Source of the DNA: Ovoidimarina sp963698645
GTDB taxonomy: Bacteria > Pseudomonadota > Alphaproteobacteria > Rhodobacterales > Rhodobacteraceae
Length of the DNA stretch: 64,000 nt
Assembly (NCBI GenBank): GCA_963698645.1
Contig: CAVORP010000001.1
Location: forward strand, 186,001-250,000
Direction: 5' to 3'
The notes below the pieces were generated by a model. It made no database searches. It saw nothing but the letters and a program-made list of their open reading frames with translations, and had not been told where the DNA came from. The translations under genes and the position numbers were made by a program. Shown here one piece after another: positions 36,322 through 45,767 of the stretch (the stretch's first letter is position 1; each line of letters starts with the position of its first letter).

Positions 36322-36984
36322 CCCAAGCCTCATAGAATTCGCGCTGATACAGAAGTTCCGACCCCTGGGGCGGCAGCGACGCCTGAAAGGCGGGCCTCGC
36401 GGCAAGCCGCCCATACCACGCCGCCGTCTCGGGAAATCCGTCAAGCGCCGCGAAATGCCGCGCCATGTAGACCGCCTGCCCCACCGCGATATCCGCCGCC
36501 GAGAACCCCGAGGCCAGAAGGCAATCGCGCTTGTCCACCGGCGCCGCCAACTGCCCCTCGATCGCCGCATAGCATTTCTCCAGCCGCGCCGCCTCCAGCT
36601 TCATCACGATGGGCGAGCGCATCGCATCGTCATAAAGCGCCACATGCTGCTGGGTCAGGGCGGCGGTATGCTGGCTGATCGTCTCGGCGAAATGCAACCA
36701 GATCAGCCAATCCGCCCGCTCGGCATCACCCGGCACGCGCCCCAGACCCGCCTCGGGAAACCGCTCGCACAGACACCTGCAGGATCGCGCCCGATTCCCA
36801 GATCACCTCGCCGTCGATCTCCAGCGCCGGCACCCGCCCCGCCGGATTCAGGGCAAGGTAGCTCGGGCATCCGCAAGCTCTTGTCGAACGGATGGGCGAC
36901 GATCTCGAACGGCACCCCCAACTCGTTCAGCAGCCACAGCACCCGCATCGACCGGGTCTGCGGGCAATGGTGCAGCCGGATCAT
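36314..36984 (-). CDS. Glutathione S-transferase family protein (two frameshifts)
   Basis: About 223 aa. Thioredoxin-like N-terminal domain (MIRLHHCPQTRSMRVLWLLN, with CPQTRS as the active-site region) and an all-helical C-terminal domain (DWLIWLHFAETISQHTAALT, LLASGFSAADIAVGQAVYMA with the GxxxxxAD N-capping motif). Shifts near 36865 and 36770. ATG overlaps the probable mccA stop (ATGA). Its place within the leucine operon is unusual; a detoxification role for reactive CoA thioester intermediates such as methylcrotonyl-CoA is conceivable but speculative. Confidence 0.78.
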
Positions 36985-38925
36985 GGCGCTCCTCCTCCAG
37001 CCGGATCAGGGCCGCCCCGGCCTCGACCTGCGCGCCTTCGGCGACCAGAACCTCGGCCACCACCCCGTCGCGCGCCGCGGTCAGGGTATGCTCCATCTTC
37101 ATCGCCTCCAGCACGGCAAGCCGCGCGCCCTTCGCCACGGTCGCCCCGGCCTCGACATACACCGATTTCACCAGCCCCGGCATCGGCGCCTCGATCACGT
37201 CCACCGCTGCCCGACCGATCCGCGATCCAGCGGATCGGGCCGGATGAAATGATAGCCGTTGCCCCAGAAAACGCTCACGGCATCGCCCCGCCGTACGATC
37301 TCGGCCCCGGTCCGCACGTCATCGACCCACCACGCATCGGCCGCGCGCCGCACCTCGAGCGCGACCGTCCCCCGACGCGACCCGGTACCGCCCCGGACCC
37401 TCGACCGTGACACGCAGGGATCCGCGCCGCACCCCCATGCTCCAGCACCACCTCCCATGCCAGCGGCGCCCAAAGCGCGAAGCCGGCCAGCGGCTCGCCG
37501 CCGCTCCAGCCCCAGCGCGCCCAGCGCCGCCAGCGCCCAGACCCGCGCGCAGGGCACCGGATCGCAGGGTCAGCGCCTCAAGATCCCGCGCGATCAGGCC
37601 GGTATCGACATCGCCGGCCGCAAAGCCCGCATGGCCCGCCAAGCCTGCGCAGAAAGGCCAGATTGGTGACCGACCCGGCCACCTGCGTCTCGGACAGGGC
37701 GCGCTCCAACCGGCGCAGCGCGATGGCCCGCGTCGGCCCATGGACGATCAGCTTGGCGATCATCGGGTCGTAATAGGGGCTGATCCAGTCGCCCGGCCGC
37801 ACGCCGGTATCGGCCCGCGCGCCCGCGCGGGAAGACGCAGATGGGTCAGACGCCCGGTCGCGGGCAGGAACCCCCGCGGCACATCCTCGGCATAGAGCCG
37901 CGCCTCGAAGGCATGGCCGCTGATCGCAGATCGTCCTGCGCCGCCGGCAGCGCCTCGCCCGCCGCGACGCGCAACTGCCATTCCACCAGATCGACCCCGG
38001 TGATCGCCTCGGTCACCGGATGCTCGACCTGCAACCGCGTGTTCATCTCCATGAACCAGAACCCGTCGGGGCGCAGCCCGTCCGAACCGTCGACGATGAA
38101 CTCCACCGTCCCCGCGCCGCTGTAGCCGATCGCCTCTGCGGCCCGCACCGCCGCCGCCCCCATCGCCGCCCGCATCTCGGGCGTCATGCCGGGCGCGGGC
38201 GCTTCCTCGATCACCTTCTGATGCCGCCGCTGCAGCGAACAATCGCGCTCGAACAGATGCACCGCGCGGGTGCCGTCGCCGAACACCTGCACCTCGATAT
38301 GGCGCGGCTTCTCGACGTATTTCTCGATCAGCACCGCGTCGTTGCCGAAGGCGCCCCGCGCCTCGGACCGCGCGCTGTCCAGCGCCTCGAGAAACTCCTC
38401 GGGCGCCTCGACCCGGCGCATCCCCTTGCCGCCGCCGCCCGCCACCGCCTTGATCAGCACCGGATAGCCGATCGCGTCCGCCGCGCCGGACAGATGCTCG
38501 GGGTCCTGATTGCTGCCATGATAGCCGGGCACGACCGGCACACCCGCCTGTTCCATCAGCACCTTGGCCGCGTCCTTCAGCCCCATCGCCCGGATCGCCT
38601 CTGCCGACGGGCCGATGAACACCAGCCCCGCCGCCTCGACCGCCTCCACGAAATCCGGGTTCTCACTCAGAAACCCATAGCCCGGATGGATCGCCTCGGC
38701 CCCCGTCGCCTGCGCCGCCGCGATGATCCGAGAGGCCATCAGATAGCTGTCGGCGGGCAAGGGCCCGCCGATATGCACCGCCTCGTCCGCCATCGCCACG
38801 TGACGGGCCCCGGCATCCGCATCGGAATAGACCGCCACCGTCGCCACGCCCATGCGCCGCGCCGTCTCGATCACCCGACAGGCGATCTCGCCCCGGTTCG
38901 CGATCAGGATCTTCCAGAACATCAC
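36981..38925 (-). CDS. mccA: 3-methylcrotonyl-CoA carboxylase alpha subunit (biotin carboxylase/BCCP; multiple frameshifts)
   Basis: About 648 aa. Biotin carboxylase domain is intact for about 350 residues: KILIANRGEIACRVIETARR, GYGFLSENPDFVEAVEAAGL, the ATP-grasp loop KAVAGGGGKGMRRV, and ENTRLQVEHPVTE in the form MNTRLQVEHPVTEAITGVDL. The rest continues in shifting frames (breaks near 37925, 37830, 37645 and further on) to the biotinyl domain with the biotinylation motif VLEAMKMEHTLTAARDGVVA. Start is GTG 38925 (overlap GTGA with the upstream small ORF) or ATG 38922. The stop is taken as the TGA at 36981-36983 overlapping the GST start. Confidence 0.88.
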
Positions 38926-39212
38926 GCCGGCCCCCCGAAGATGCGCTGACCCTTGTTCTCAAGAATTTGCCTCCGGAGATCCCGTCCGCCCGATAAGATC
39001 ACGGATGCCCGCCCATCCCCAGTCAGAACCTCAGCAGTCAGACACGCCTGCGTTTCATGCCGAACATCGACGATCTTGCGCGGATGACCGGACAGGACAA
39101 TGATCTCTCCGGGGAGGGGAATGCCGGAAAGGTCGTCGAGAACAAGAACGACAAGGCTCTTGCCAGCCAGTTTGGCGGCGGTGCTGACTGTTCCCGAAAA
39201 GCGATCCCTCAC
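38922..39212 (-). CDS. 96-aa hypothetical protein between mccB and mccA
   Basis: GTG start at 39210-39212 overlaps the stop of the 63-codon ORF (GTGTGA) and its TGA overlaps the mccA GTG. The sequence is beta-rich with hydrophobic strands (LAGKSLVVLVLDDLSGIPLP, GEIIVLSGHPRKIVDVRHE) and ends ILENKGQRIFGGPA. I do not recognise the domain; one could compare it with small beta-barrels. Translational coupling to mccA and good codon use support expression. Confidence 0.62.
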   Translation of the reverse strand: MRDRFSGTVSTAAKLAGKSLVVLVLDDLSGIPLPGEIIVLSGHPRKIVDVRHETQACLTAEVLTGDGRASVILSGGRDLRRQILENKGQRIFGGPA

Positions 39213-39400
39213 ACGCCCTCCTCCGCCACCCGGAACCGCTCGAAACAGGCTCGCTGATCGGGTCGCGGGCCGTCAGGATCCTCGTTTTCGCCCACGGCAA
39301 ACGTCATGCCGCACCGCCCATCCGCCGGTCCGCCTTTACGTAGGGGAATGTGTATAGAATACACATGAAATACATATGGTTTCCGCATCGGCATTCTCAC
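39209..39400 (-). CDS. 63-codon ORF downstream of mccB, uncertain
   Basis: GTG at 39398-39400 overlaps the mccB stop and the TGA overlaps the next ORF's GTG. The N-terminal codons fall within copy B of a dispersed repeat, giving RKPYVFHVYSIHI; the rest (GPADGRCGMTFAVGENEDPD) is polar. It may be translated purely as a coupling bridge, or the region may be non-coding. No family recognised. Confidence 0.35.
   Translation of the reverse strand: MRMPMRKPYVFHVYSIHIPLRKGGPADGRCGMTFAVGENEDPDGPRPDQRACFERFRVAEEGV
39353..39390. repeat. 38-bp dispersed repeat, copy B
   Basis: Matches 31 of 38 positions with 3831-3868, including ATACACAT, AAATACA and ATGGTTT blocks at identical spacing. It begins six bases beyond the mccB stop (minus strand). 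Confidence 0.55.
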
Positions 39401-41005
39401 ATCCTGAACACGCCGAAACGTGTCTCCTCGATGGGCGCATTTAGCGCTGCCGAAAGGCTAAGATACAACACCTCGCGCGATTTGCGCGGATCGATGATCC
39501 CGTCATCCCAAAGCCGGGCACTGGCATAAAGCGGGTGCGACTGCCGCGCGAACATCTCGATCGTCGGCCGCTTGAACTCCGCCTCTTCCTCGGGAGACCA
39601 GCTACCGCCAACCCGTTCAATTCCCTCGCGTTTTACCGTCGCCAGAACACCCGCGGCCTGCTCTCCGCCCATCACCGAAATGCGGCTCGCGGGCCATGTC
39701 CACAGGAACCGCGGGTCATAGGCACGCCCCGCCATCCCGTAATTCCCCGCCCCGAACGAGCCCGCCCACGATCATCGTGATTTTCGGCACCGATGTCGTC
39801 GCGACCGCCGTCACCATCTTCGCCCCGTGCCGCGCGATCCCTTCGTTCTCATACTTCCGGCCCACCATGAAACCCGTGATATTCTGAAGGAAAATCAGCG
39901 GTATACGCCGCTGCGAACACAGCTCGATGAAATGTGCGCCCTTCTGCGCGGCCTCGGAAAACAGCACCCCGTTATTGGCGACGATCCCCACCGGACAGCC
40001 CATCAGATGCGCGAAACCGGTCACCAGAGTCTCTCCGAACCGCGGCTTGAACTCGTCCAGCCGCGAGCCGTCCACGATCCGGGCGATCACCTCGCGGATG
40101 TCATAGGGCGTCCGCAGATCGCCCGGCACTACGTCCAGCAATTCCTCTGGATCATAGGCCGGCGGCTCCGGGTCAAGCCATTGAACCGTCTGCGGTTTTG
40201 CCCGGTTGAGCGATCCCACCGCCTGCCGCGCAAGAGCCAGCGCATGGGCGTCATCCTCGGCTAGGTAATCCGCCACGCCCGACAGCCGCGTATGCACGTC
40301 GCCCCCGCCCAGATCCTCGGCACTCACCACCTCGCCCGTCGCGGCCTTCACAAGGGGCGGTCCGGCGAGAAAGATAGTACCCTGATTTTTCACGATAATC
40401 GTGACATCCGACATGGCAGGCACATAGGCGCCCCCCGCCGTGCAGGAGCCCATCACCACGGCGATCTGCGGGATTCCCTTGGCGCTCATCCGCGCCTGAT
40501 TGAAGAAGATCCGCCCGAAATGGTCCCGGTCGGGAAAGACCTCATCCTGGTTGGGAAGGTTCGCGCCGCCGGAATCCACCAGATAAACGCATGGCAGGGC
40601 ACAGTTTTCGGCGATCTCCTGCGCCCTTAAGTGTTTCTTTACGGTGATCGGGTAATAAGTCCCTCCCTTCACCGTCGCGTCGTTGCAGATCACCATCACG
40701 TCCTGACCACGCACGCAGCCGATCCCGGCAATCACCCCGGCACAGGGTGCCGCGCCGTCATACATCTCGTGCGCCGCCGTCGCACCGACCTCCAGAAACG
40801 GCGATCCCGGGTCCAGAAGGCCCGCAACTCTGTCGCGCGGTAACATCTTGCCCCGCGCCTCGTGCCGCGCCCGCGCCTTCTCGCCACCGCCCGCCGCCGC
40901 CAGTGCGGCCGCATCGTTCACCAGCCGCAACGCCTCGAGATGGGCTGTCCGATTGGTCCTTGCCGCCATACTGCCGGAAACGAAATCAGATCGGATCAGG
41001 CTCAT
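39397..41005 (-). CDS. mccB: 3-methylcrotonyl-CoA carboxylase beta subunit (one frameshift)
   Basis: About 535 aa carboxyltransferase that carboxylates 3-methylcrotonyl-CoA. Signature segments: GKMLPRDRVAGLLDPGSPFL, YLVDSGGANLPNQDEVFPDR, VVMGSCTAGGAYVPAMSDVT and IFLAGPPLVKAATGEVVSAE, then LIFLQNITGFMVGRKYENEG. An extra base near 39762 interrupts the expected VGGSFGAGNYGMAGRAYDPR, after which the C-terminal residues continue to EETRFGVFRM. ATGA overlap with the EcsC-like gene upstream. Confidence 0.92.
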
Positions 41006-41802
41006 GTCATTCCCCCGCGCCCATCCGCGATGCGCCCCCGTACGATGCGTTCATTCACCTCGATCCAACGCTCGCGATAGGCATGCCGCGCCGCCCGCGC
41101 CACGTCGTTCTGAAAGGCCGCGTTGACCGACGCACCCACTGCCGCGCCGACCACTGGCGCAAGCTGTGCCAGTTTCCGCGCCGACAGGTTCACGCCCAGC
41201 GCCGTCGCGACCCGGTGGACCGTCGCTTGCGCCCCCGCCGTCTGTCCGGTCAGGCGGACGATCTTGCCCCAGCTTTCGGGTGAGATATCGCTTTGATCCC
41301 GCTCCAGCCGCGCCAGAGCCTCGGCCTTCTCGGCGCGGCTGTTTGCGCCCGCCAGTTGCAGGATATCGAGGATGAACACCCGCTCGGCGGGGCTTCCCCC
41401 TCCGAAACCATAGGCAAGCCCCGTCAGCCGCGCCGTGCGCAGCGCAAGGGTGATCGTCGCGGGGATATCGACCGCAAGGCCGATGGCCCCGAAGGCCCCC
41501 GCCGCACCGCCCCCCGTCACCGCATAGCCCAGCGCCCAACGGCGCACCTCGGCCGCCGCTTCCTCGCAGGCCTCAAGGTCGGAAAAGTCGTGCGAAATCG
41601 CGGCCTTGCGGATCGACGCCGAGGCCGCCCAATCGGCCCCTTTCAAAGCCATCTCGATCGCCTCGACCGGGATCAGCCGGTTCGTGAGGAACGACACCGG
41701 GCGCGCGAATTTCCGCACCGCACGTGGAAACGCCGCCGGGGGGGCCGCGCGGTAGACATCCTGTTCTTCAAGAACCCGCGCAAGGGTCGAGTCATCGGTC
41801 AT
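41002..41802 (-). CDS. EcsC-family protein
   Basis: 266 aa, intact. The central block WALGYAVTGGGAAGAFGAIG then AVDIPATITLALRTARLTGL is the hydrophobic glycine-rich core of EcsC-family proteins; the C-terminal VVGAAVGASVNAAFQNDVAR has the expected AxGAxxxxxxN pattern. Probable membrane-associated protein, exact role unknown (Bacillus EcsC affects protein secretion). It sits one base after the LprI-like gene and overlaps mccB, so it is in the leucine operon. Confidence 0.78.
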   Translation of the reverse strand: MTDDSTLARVLEEQDVYRAAPPAAFPRAVRKFARPVSFLTNRLIPVEAIEMALKGADWAASASIRKAAISHDFSDLEACEEAAAEVRRWALGYAVTGGGAAGAFGAIGLAVDIPATITLALRTARLTGLAYGFGGGSPAERVFILDILQLAGANSRAEKAEALARLERDQSDISPESWGKIVRLTGQTAGAQATVHRVATALGVNLSARKLAQLAPVVGAAVGASVNAAFQNDVARAARHAYRERWIEVNERIVRGRIADGRGGMT

Positions 41803-41803
41803 C

Positions 41804-42304
41804 CTATCGCCCTTCCAGATCCGCCAGCCGCCGCGCCAGGCGAAGGGTCTGCGCAGCCGTCTCCTGCATCAGACACTGAACCGTGGCGGGCCCGCCTCCG
41901 GTTCCGCCGCCCCACTGCACGCGCTCATAATCACAGGCCGCATCCCGAAAGGAAATCCATGCCCGTTGCATCTGTCGCAAGGGTTCCACCGTTTCGGGTG
42001 CGGACGATCCCAGATCCTTCAATTCCGCCTCGCCTTTGCGCTCGAGCGTCAGAAGCCTGCCATAGATCTCGTTCAGGCGCGCATCCCACAAGCGCCGTTC
42101 GGCATCATAGCAAAAGCCCATTCCGACAGTCGTATACCCATCCGGCGTGTCGATACAGGTCGACGCGGACAGGCCCACACACTCGGAACCTCCGCCGGCC
42201 TCGAGACAGGTGAGCGTCGCATCGGGCGAAAACGCAAGATCCTGCGACAGCACCTCCGAGGGAACCGCAAGGCAGGCCGCCGCACAGAGTAGCCAGAGTT
42301 TCAT
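41804..42304 (-). CDS. Secreted LprI/DUF1311-like protein
   Basis: 166 aa. N-terminal signal peptide MKLWLLCAAACLAVPSEVLS. The mature part contains CDYERVQWGGGTGGG, CYDAERRLWDARLNEIYGRL and a C-terminal CLMQETAAQTLRLARRLADL: the pattern of lysozyme-inhibitor LprI-like (DUF1311) domains, with paired Cys. Such domains occur in periplasmic proteins of diverse function. It stands between ivd and the EcsC-like gene in the same operon and is probably co-transcribed. Confidence 0.78.
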   Translation of the reverse strand: MKLWLLCAAACLAVPSEVLSQDLAFSPDATLTCLEAGGGSECVGLSASTCIDTPDGYTTVGMGFCYDAERRLWDARLNEIYGRLLTLERKGEAELKDLGSSAPETVEPLRQMQRAWISFRDAACDYERVQWGGGTGGGPATVQCLMQETAAQTLRLARRLADLEGR

Positions 42305-42326
42305 CGGGTCCGCGCCCCTTTGATGG

Positions 42327-43490
42327 TCATCCCATCGCTCCCATCAGTTCCCGCCCGATCAGCATCCGGCGGATCTCGCTTGTTCCCGCGCCGATTTCCA
42401 TCAGCTTGGCATCCCGGAATATCCGGCTCACGGGGCTGTCGGACAGAAACCCGGCCCCGCCCATGGCCTGCACCGCCTGATGGGCCACTTTCATCGCCTC
42501 CTCCGAGGCATATAGGACGCAGGCGGCCGCATCCTGTCGCGTCACCTGCCCCCGGTCACAGGCCCGGGCCACCTCATAGACATAGGCCCGTGCCGTATTC
42601 ATCGCCGTATACATGTCGGCGATCTTGCCCTGCATGAGCTGGAAGTTTCCGATGGGCTGCCCGAACTGCCTGCGCTCGGCCATGTAGGGCATGATCTCGT
42701 CCAGACAGGCCGCCATGATCCCGGTGCCCACGCCAGACAGAACAACCCGCTCGTAATCGAGGCCCGACATCAGGACCCGCACGCCCCGGCCCTCTTCGCC
42801 CAGCACGTTCTCGAACGGCACCTCGACATCTTCGAAGATCAGCTCCGCCGTGTTCGACCCGCGCATGCCCAGCTTGTCGAAATGCGGGCTCGTGGAAAAA
42901 CCTGTCATCGACTTCTCGATCAGGAAGGCGGTGATGCCCTTCGATCCCGCCTCCGGGTCGGTCTTGGCATAGACCACCAGCGTGTCGGCGTCCGGTCCGT
43001 TCGTGATCCAGTACTTTGTTCCGTTCAGACGGTAGTGGTCATTGCGCTTCTCCGCCCGCAGCTTCATCGAAACAACGTCGGATCCCGCCCCCGCTTCAGA
43101 CATCGCCAATGCGCCCACGTGCTCTCCGGATATAAGGCCCGGAAGGTATTTCCGCTTCTGCGCTTCGGTGCCGTTCAGCCGGATCTGGTTCACGCAGAGG
43201 TTCGAATGCGCGCCATAACTCAGCGACACGCTGGCCGAGGCGCGGGCGATCTCTTCCACTGCGATCGTATGGGCAAGATAACCCATACCGGCACCGCCAT
43301 AGGCGTCCTCGACCGTAATGCCGAGCAGCCCAAGTTCGCCCATCTCGCGCCAAAGTTCTGGCGGAAAGCTGTTCGAACGGTCGATTTCGGCGGCAAGCGG
43401 CTTTACCCGCTCCTGCGCCCAGCGATGAACCATGTCACGCAGGGCGGCGATATCCTCGCCCAGATCGAAATTCATCGAGGCCGTGAACAT
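42327..43490 (-). CDS. ivd: Isovaleryl-CoA dehydrogenase
   Basis: 387 aa FAD acyl-CoA dehydrogenase, intact. Contains LAMSEAGAGSDVVSMKLRAE (FAD loop), YWITNGPDADTLVVYAKTD, and the C-terminal QAMGGAGFLSDSPVSRIFRD with IGAGTSEIRRMLIGREL. High similarity to IVD, including LDYERVVLSGVGTGIMAACL where the catalytic Glu of the isovaleryl-specific enzymes is found. First gene of the leucine operon, starting from ATG 43490 with SD GGAGG; a palindromic operator lies directly upstream. Confidence 0.93.
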   Translation of the reverse strand: MFTASMNFDLGEDIAALRDMVHRWAQERVKPLAAEIDRSNSFPPELWREMGELGLLGITVEDAYGGAGMGYLAHTIAVEEIARASASVSLSYGAHSNLCVNQIRLNGTEAQKRKYLPGLISGEHVGALAMSEAGAGSDVVSMKLRAEKRNDHYRLNGTKYWITNGPDADTLVVYAKTDPEAGSKGITAFLIEKSMTGFSTSPHFDKLGMRGSNTAELIFEDVEVPFENVLGEEGRGVRVLMSGLDYERVVLSGVGTGIMAACLDEIMPYMAERRQFGQPIGNFQLMQGKIADMYTAMNTARAYVYEVARACDRGQVTRQDAAACVLYASEEAMKVAHQAVQAMGGAGFLSDSPVSRIFRDAKLMEIGAGTSEIRRMLIGRELMGAMG

Positions 43491-43509
43491 GTGAACCCTC
43501 CGACATTAT

Positions 43510-43529
43510 TTGAACGATCGTTCATTTAA
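43510..43529. promoter_or_regulatory. Palindromic operator upstream of ivd
   Basis: TGAACGATCGTTCA (43511-43524) is a perfect 14-bp palindrome with flanks TT and TTTAA, 20-39 bases upstream of the ivd ATG. A closely related sequence precedes the acyl-CoA synthetase gene at 51264. TetR-like fatty-acid/branched-chain regulators bind such sites; no such regulator is encoded in this window. Confidence 0.65.
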
Positions 43530-43632
43530 TACGCCCCGAAAGGCATCGCGTCAATCTTTGCCCCCGCCAGGCCTGTTGACCCACGACAGAGCCGGGCCGC
43601 TCGATCTGGAAGGCGCTGGGCCCCGCGCGCGG

Positions 43633-44845
43633 CTACTGCGCCGCCGATTGCGCGGCCCAACCCCGCCCGACCTCTTCCCGAATGATGCGGGCGATCAGGC
43701 TGCAATCCTCGAGGCTGAAGGTGAGCGGCAGGCGCATGTCCAGAACGCCGTGCAGGATCTTGTCGGTTTCCGGCATCGGCTCTGGATCCGCATACCGCCA
43801 ATGCGCATAGGTCGAGGTGAAACCGTTTGGCTCTGCCGCCCCGAACCATTTTAGTTCGACACCCCGTGCCTTGCAGGCCGCAACAACGAGATTCGATGGC
43901 GGCATCGGGCCAGTCCGTCAGCAGGAACTGGATCGAAGACCCAACGAACGCCTCGGCCTGCGGACGATGCGGAAGCGACAGGCCCGGCGTCCCGGCAAGC
44001 CCCTGCTCCACCGCCCGGTAACGCGCCGTCCATTCGGCGCAGGATGCTGCAAGATCGGCCAATTGCGGGCGCAGTATCGCCGCGCGAAGGTTATCCATCC
44101 GCGCCGACATGTTCGGCGTGTCGAACTTCAGCGCCTCGAACACCGAAGGATCCGGCGCCGCCATATGCCGGTCGTAAAGCATATAGGATCCCGACATCAG
44201 GATCGCGCGCGCCGCGATCTCGGCATCATCGGTCACAAGAAGCCCGCCCTCTCCCGAATTCATATGCTTGTAAGTCTGGGTCGAATAACAGCCCACGATG
44301 CCGTGACGCCCAGAGGGCACCCCCGCCCAAGAAGCCCCCATCGTATGCGCGCAATCCTCGATCACCCGAATACCCGCTGCGTCGCAGATCTCCATCAGCC
44401 GATCCATATCGCAGACATGGCCGCGCATATGGCTGAGCAGAAGAACCGTGGCCCCCGAGACAGGAGCTTTTCGGGCAAGGTCCTCCAGATCGATGGTGAG
44501 ATCCGCGGTCAGACCCACGAAAACAGGCCGCGCGCCCACGGCGGCGATGGCACCGGGAACCGGGGCCAGCGTGAATGCATTCGAAAGAACCCGGTCACCG
44601 GGTTTGACTCCGAGAGCGCGCAGCGCGATCGTCATGGCCGCCCCGCCCGATGCGACCGCAAGGCAAAAACTGGCCCCTGTGAACGCCGCGAATTCGGTCT
44701 CAAGCTGCACCGTCTCGGGAATTTCACCGGGCAACTGGTTGTAGCGGTGCAGGCGACCGCTCTCCATGACCCTCATGGCGGCTTCGAGCCCCGCCTCCGG
44801 GATCGGGCGCTGCTGTGTAAAACTACCGCGAAATATGTCTTGCAT
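43633..44845 (-). CDS. DegT/DnrJ/EryC1-type PLP aminotransferase (one apparent frameshift)
   Basis: About 404 aa. FTGASFCLAVASGGAAMTIA, DRLMEICDAAGIRVIEDCAH and the PLP lysine in YSTQTYKHMNSGEGGLLVTD are typical of nucleotide-sugar or amino-sugar aminotransferases. After a shift near 43905 it ends GVLDMRLPLTFSLEDCSLIA and GRGWAAQSAAQ. ATG at 44845 has SD GGGGAG. The substrate is unknown; no sugar-synthesis cluster is adjacent. An 8-bp inverted repeat precedes it. Confidence 0.83.
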
Positions 44846-44853
44846 GTTCACTC

Positions 44854-44885
44854 CCCTGTTCCAGCAATCTGGGTTCTGAACAGGG
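44854..44885. promoter_or_regulatory. Inverted repeat upstream of the aminotransferase
   Basis: CCCTGTTC (44854-44861) and GAACAGGG (44878-44885) are exact reverse complements with a 16-base spacer, immediately upstream of the aminotransferase start (the SD falls within the proximal arm). Either a leader hairpin that hides the SD or an operator. Confidence 0.4.
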
Positions 44886-44979
44886 CGTCGTCAATGTCGC
44901 GAAGCGCAGCGCAGGATGTCGGAAACAGCGAGATCCACACAGGGCAGGATCGGCTTGCGCCATGTCGGGGCTGTCCGGT

Positions 44980-45642
44980 TCAGCCGATCAGGGCCTCGAC
45001 GAGGCGGGGAAGTGCGGCGTAGTCGGGCAAGAGACCTTCTGGATCGAGCGCGGCCACGCTATCGCCGGCCGGTCCGAAGGTCACCAGGATCGACGGGACG
45101 CCAGCGGCGCGCGACGTCATCCTGTCGGTGTCCGTATCGCCCACCAGAAGCGATCTTGCCGGATCGCCCCCGGCCCGAGTCACCGCCGCAAGGTAGGGAG
45201 CCGGATCGGGCTTTCGCACCGGAAGCGTATCTGCGCCCACGAGAGAGCCGAACGCGCCCCGGACGCCCAGCCGCGTCATCAGCGTCTCGGCCAGACCTTC
45301 CGGCTTGTTGGTGCAGATCCCGATCCGATAGCCCCGCGACCGCAGAACATCGATGGCATCCATCGCGCCCGGATAGAGCGTTGTATAGACATCGATACCC
45401 GCCTCGTAATGGTCCAGCAGGATCGGGTACTGACCATCGACCGCATGTTCGTCTTCGATCCCCAGCCGCTTGAAACCAAGCCGCAGCATCGCGCGTCCGC
45501 CAAGAAAGGCTGTCCGGGCATCCGCTACTGGGTCCAGCTGCGCGCCAAGCCCCAGTCCGATAAAGCAAGCGTTCGCTGCTTCGATCAAATCCCGGCTGGT
45601 ATCGGCCAATGTCCCGTCAAGATCAAAGATAACGGTCTTCAT
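44980..45642 (-). CDS. gph: Phosphoglycolate phosphatase, HAD superfamily
   Basis: 220 aa. HAD motif I VIFDLDGTLADTSRDLIEA, motif II ICTNKPEGL, and motif III/IV region KPDPAPYL and VGDTDTDRMTSRAAG. Cap C1 type as in Gph. Removes phosphate from 2-phosphoglycolate formed in DNA repair or oxygenase chemistry. Start at 45642 preferred over the GTG one codon upstream. Divergent from glmU. Confidence 0.87.
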   Translation of the reverse strand: MKTVIFDLDGTLADTSRDLIEAANACFIGLGLGAQLDPVADARTAFLGGRAMLRLGFKRLGIEDEHAVDGQYPILLDHYEAGIDVYTTLYPGAMDAIDVLRSRGYRIGICTNKPEGLAETLMTRLGVRGAFGSLVGADTLPVRKPDPAPYLAAVTRAGGDPARSLLVGDTDTDRMTSRAAGVPSILVTFGPAGDSVAALDPEGLLPDYAALPRLVEALIG

Positions 45643-45767
45643 CACGTACTCCGCTCAACAAATCCGCCCAAGCCCTGTAACGTGCCGACACTTCTTGTGA
45701 TGCCCTTGGCCTTGCGGGATGGAAGGCTTGGCGTAAAACGGCGTCAAGGAAAAGGAAAGAGCAGTCT

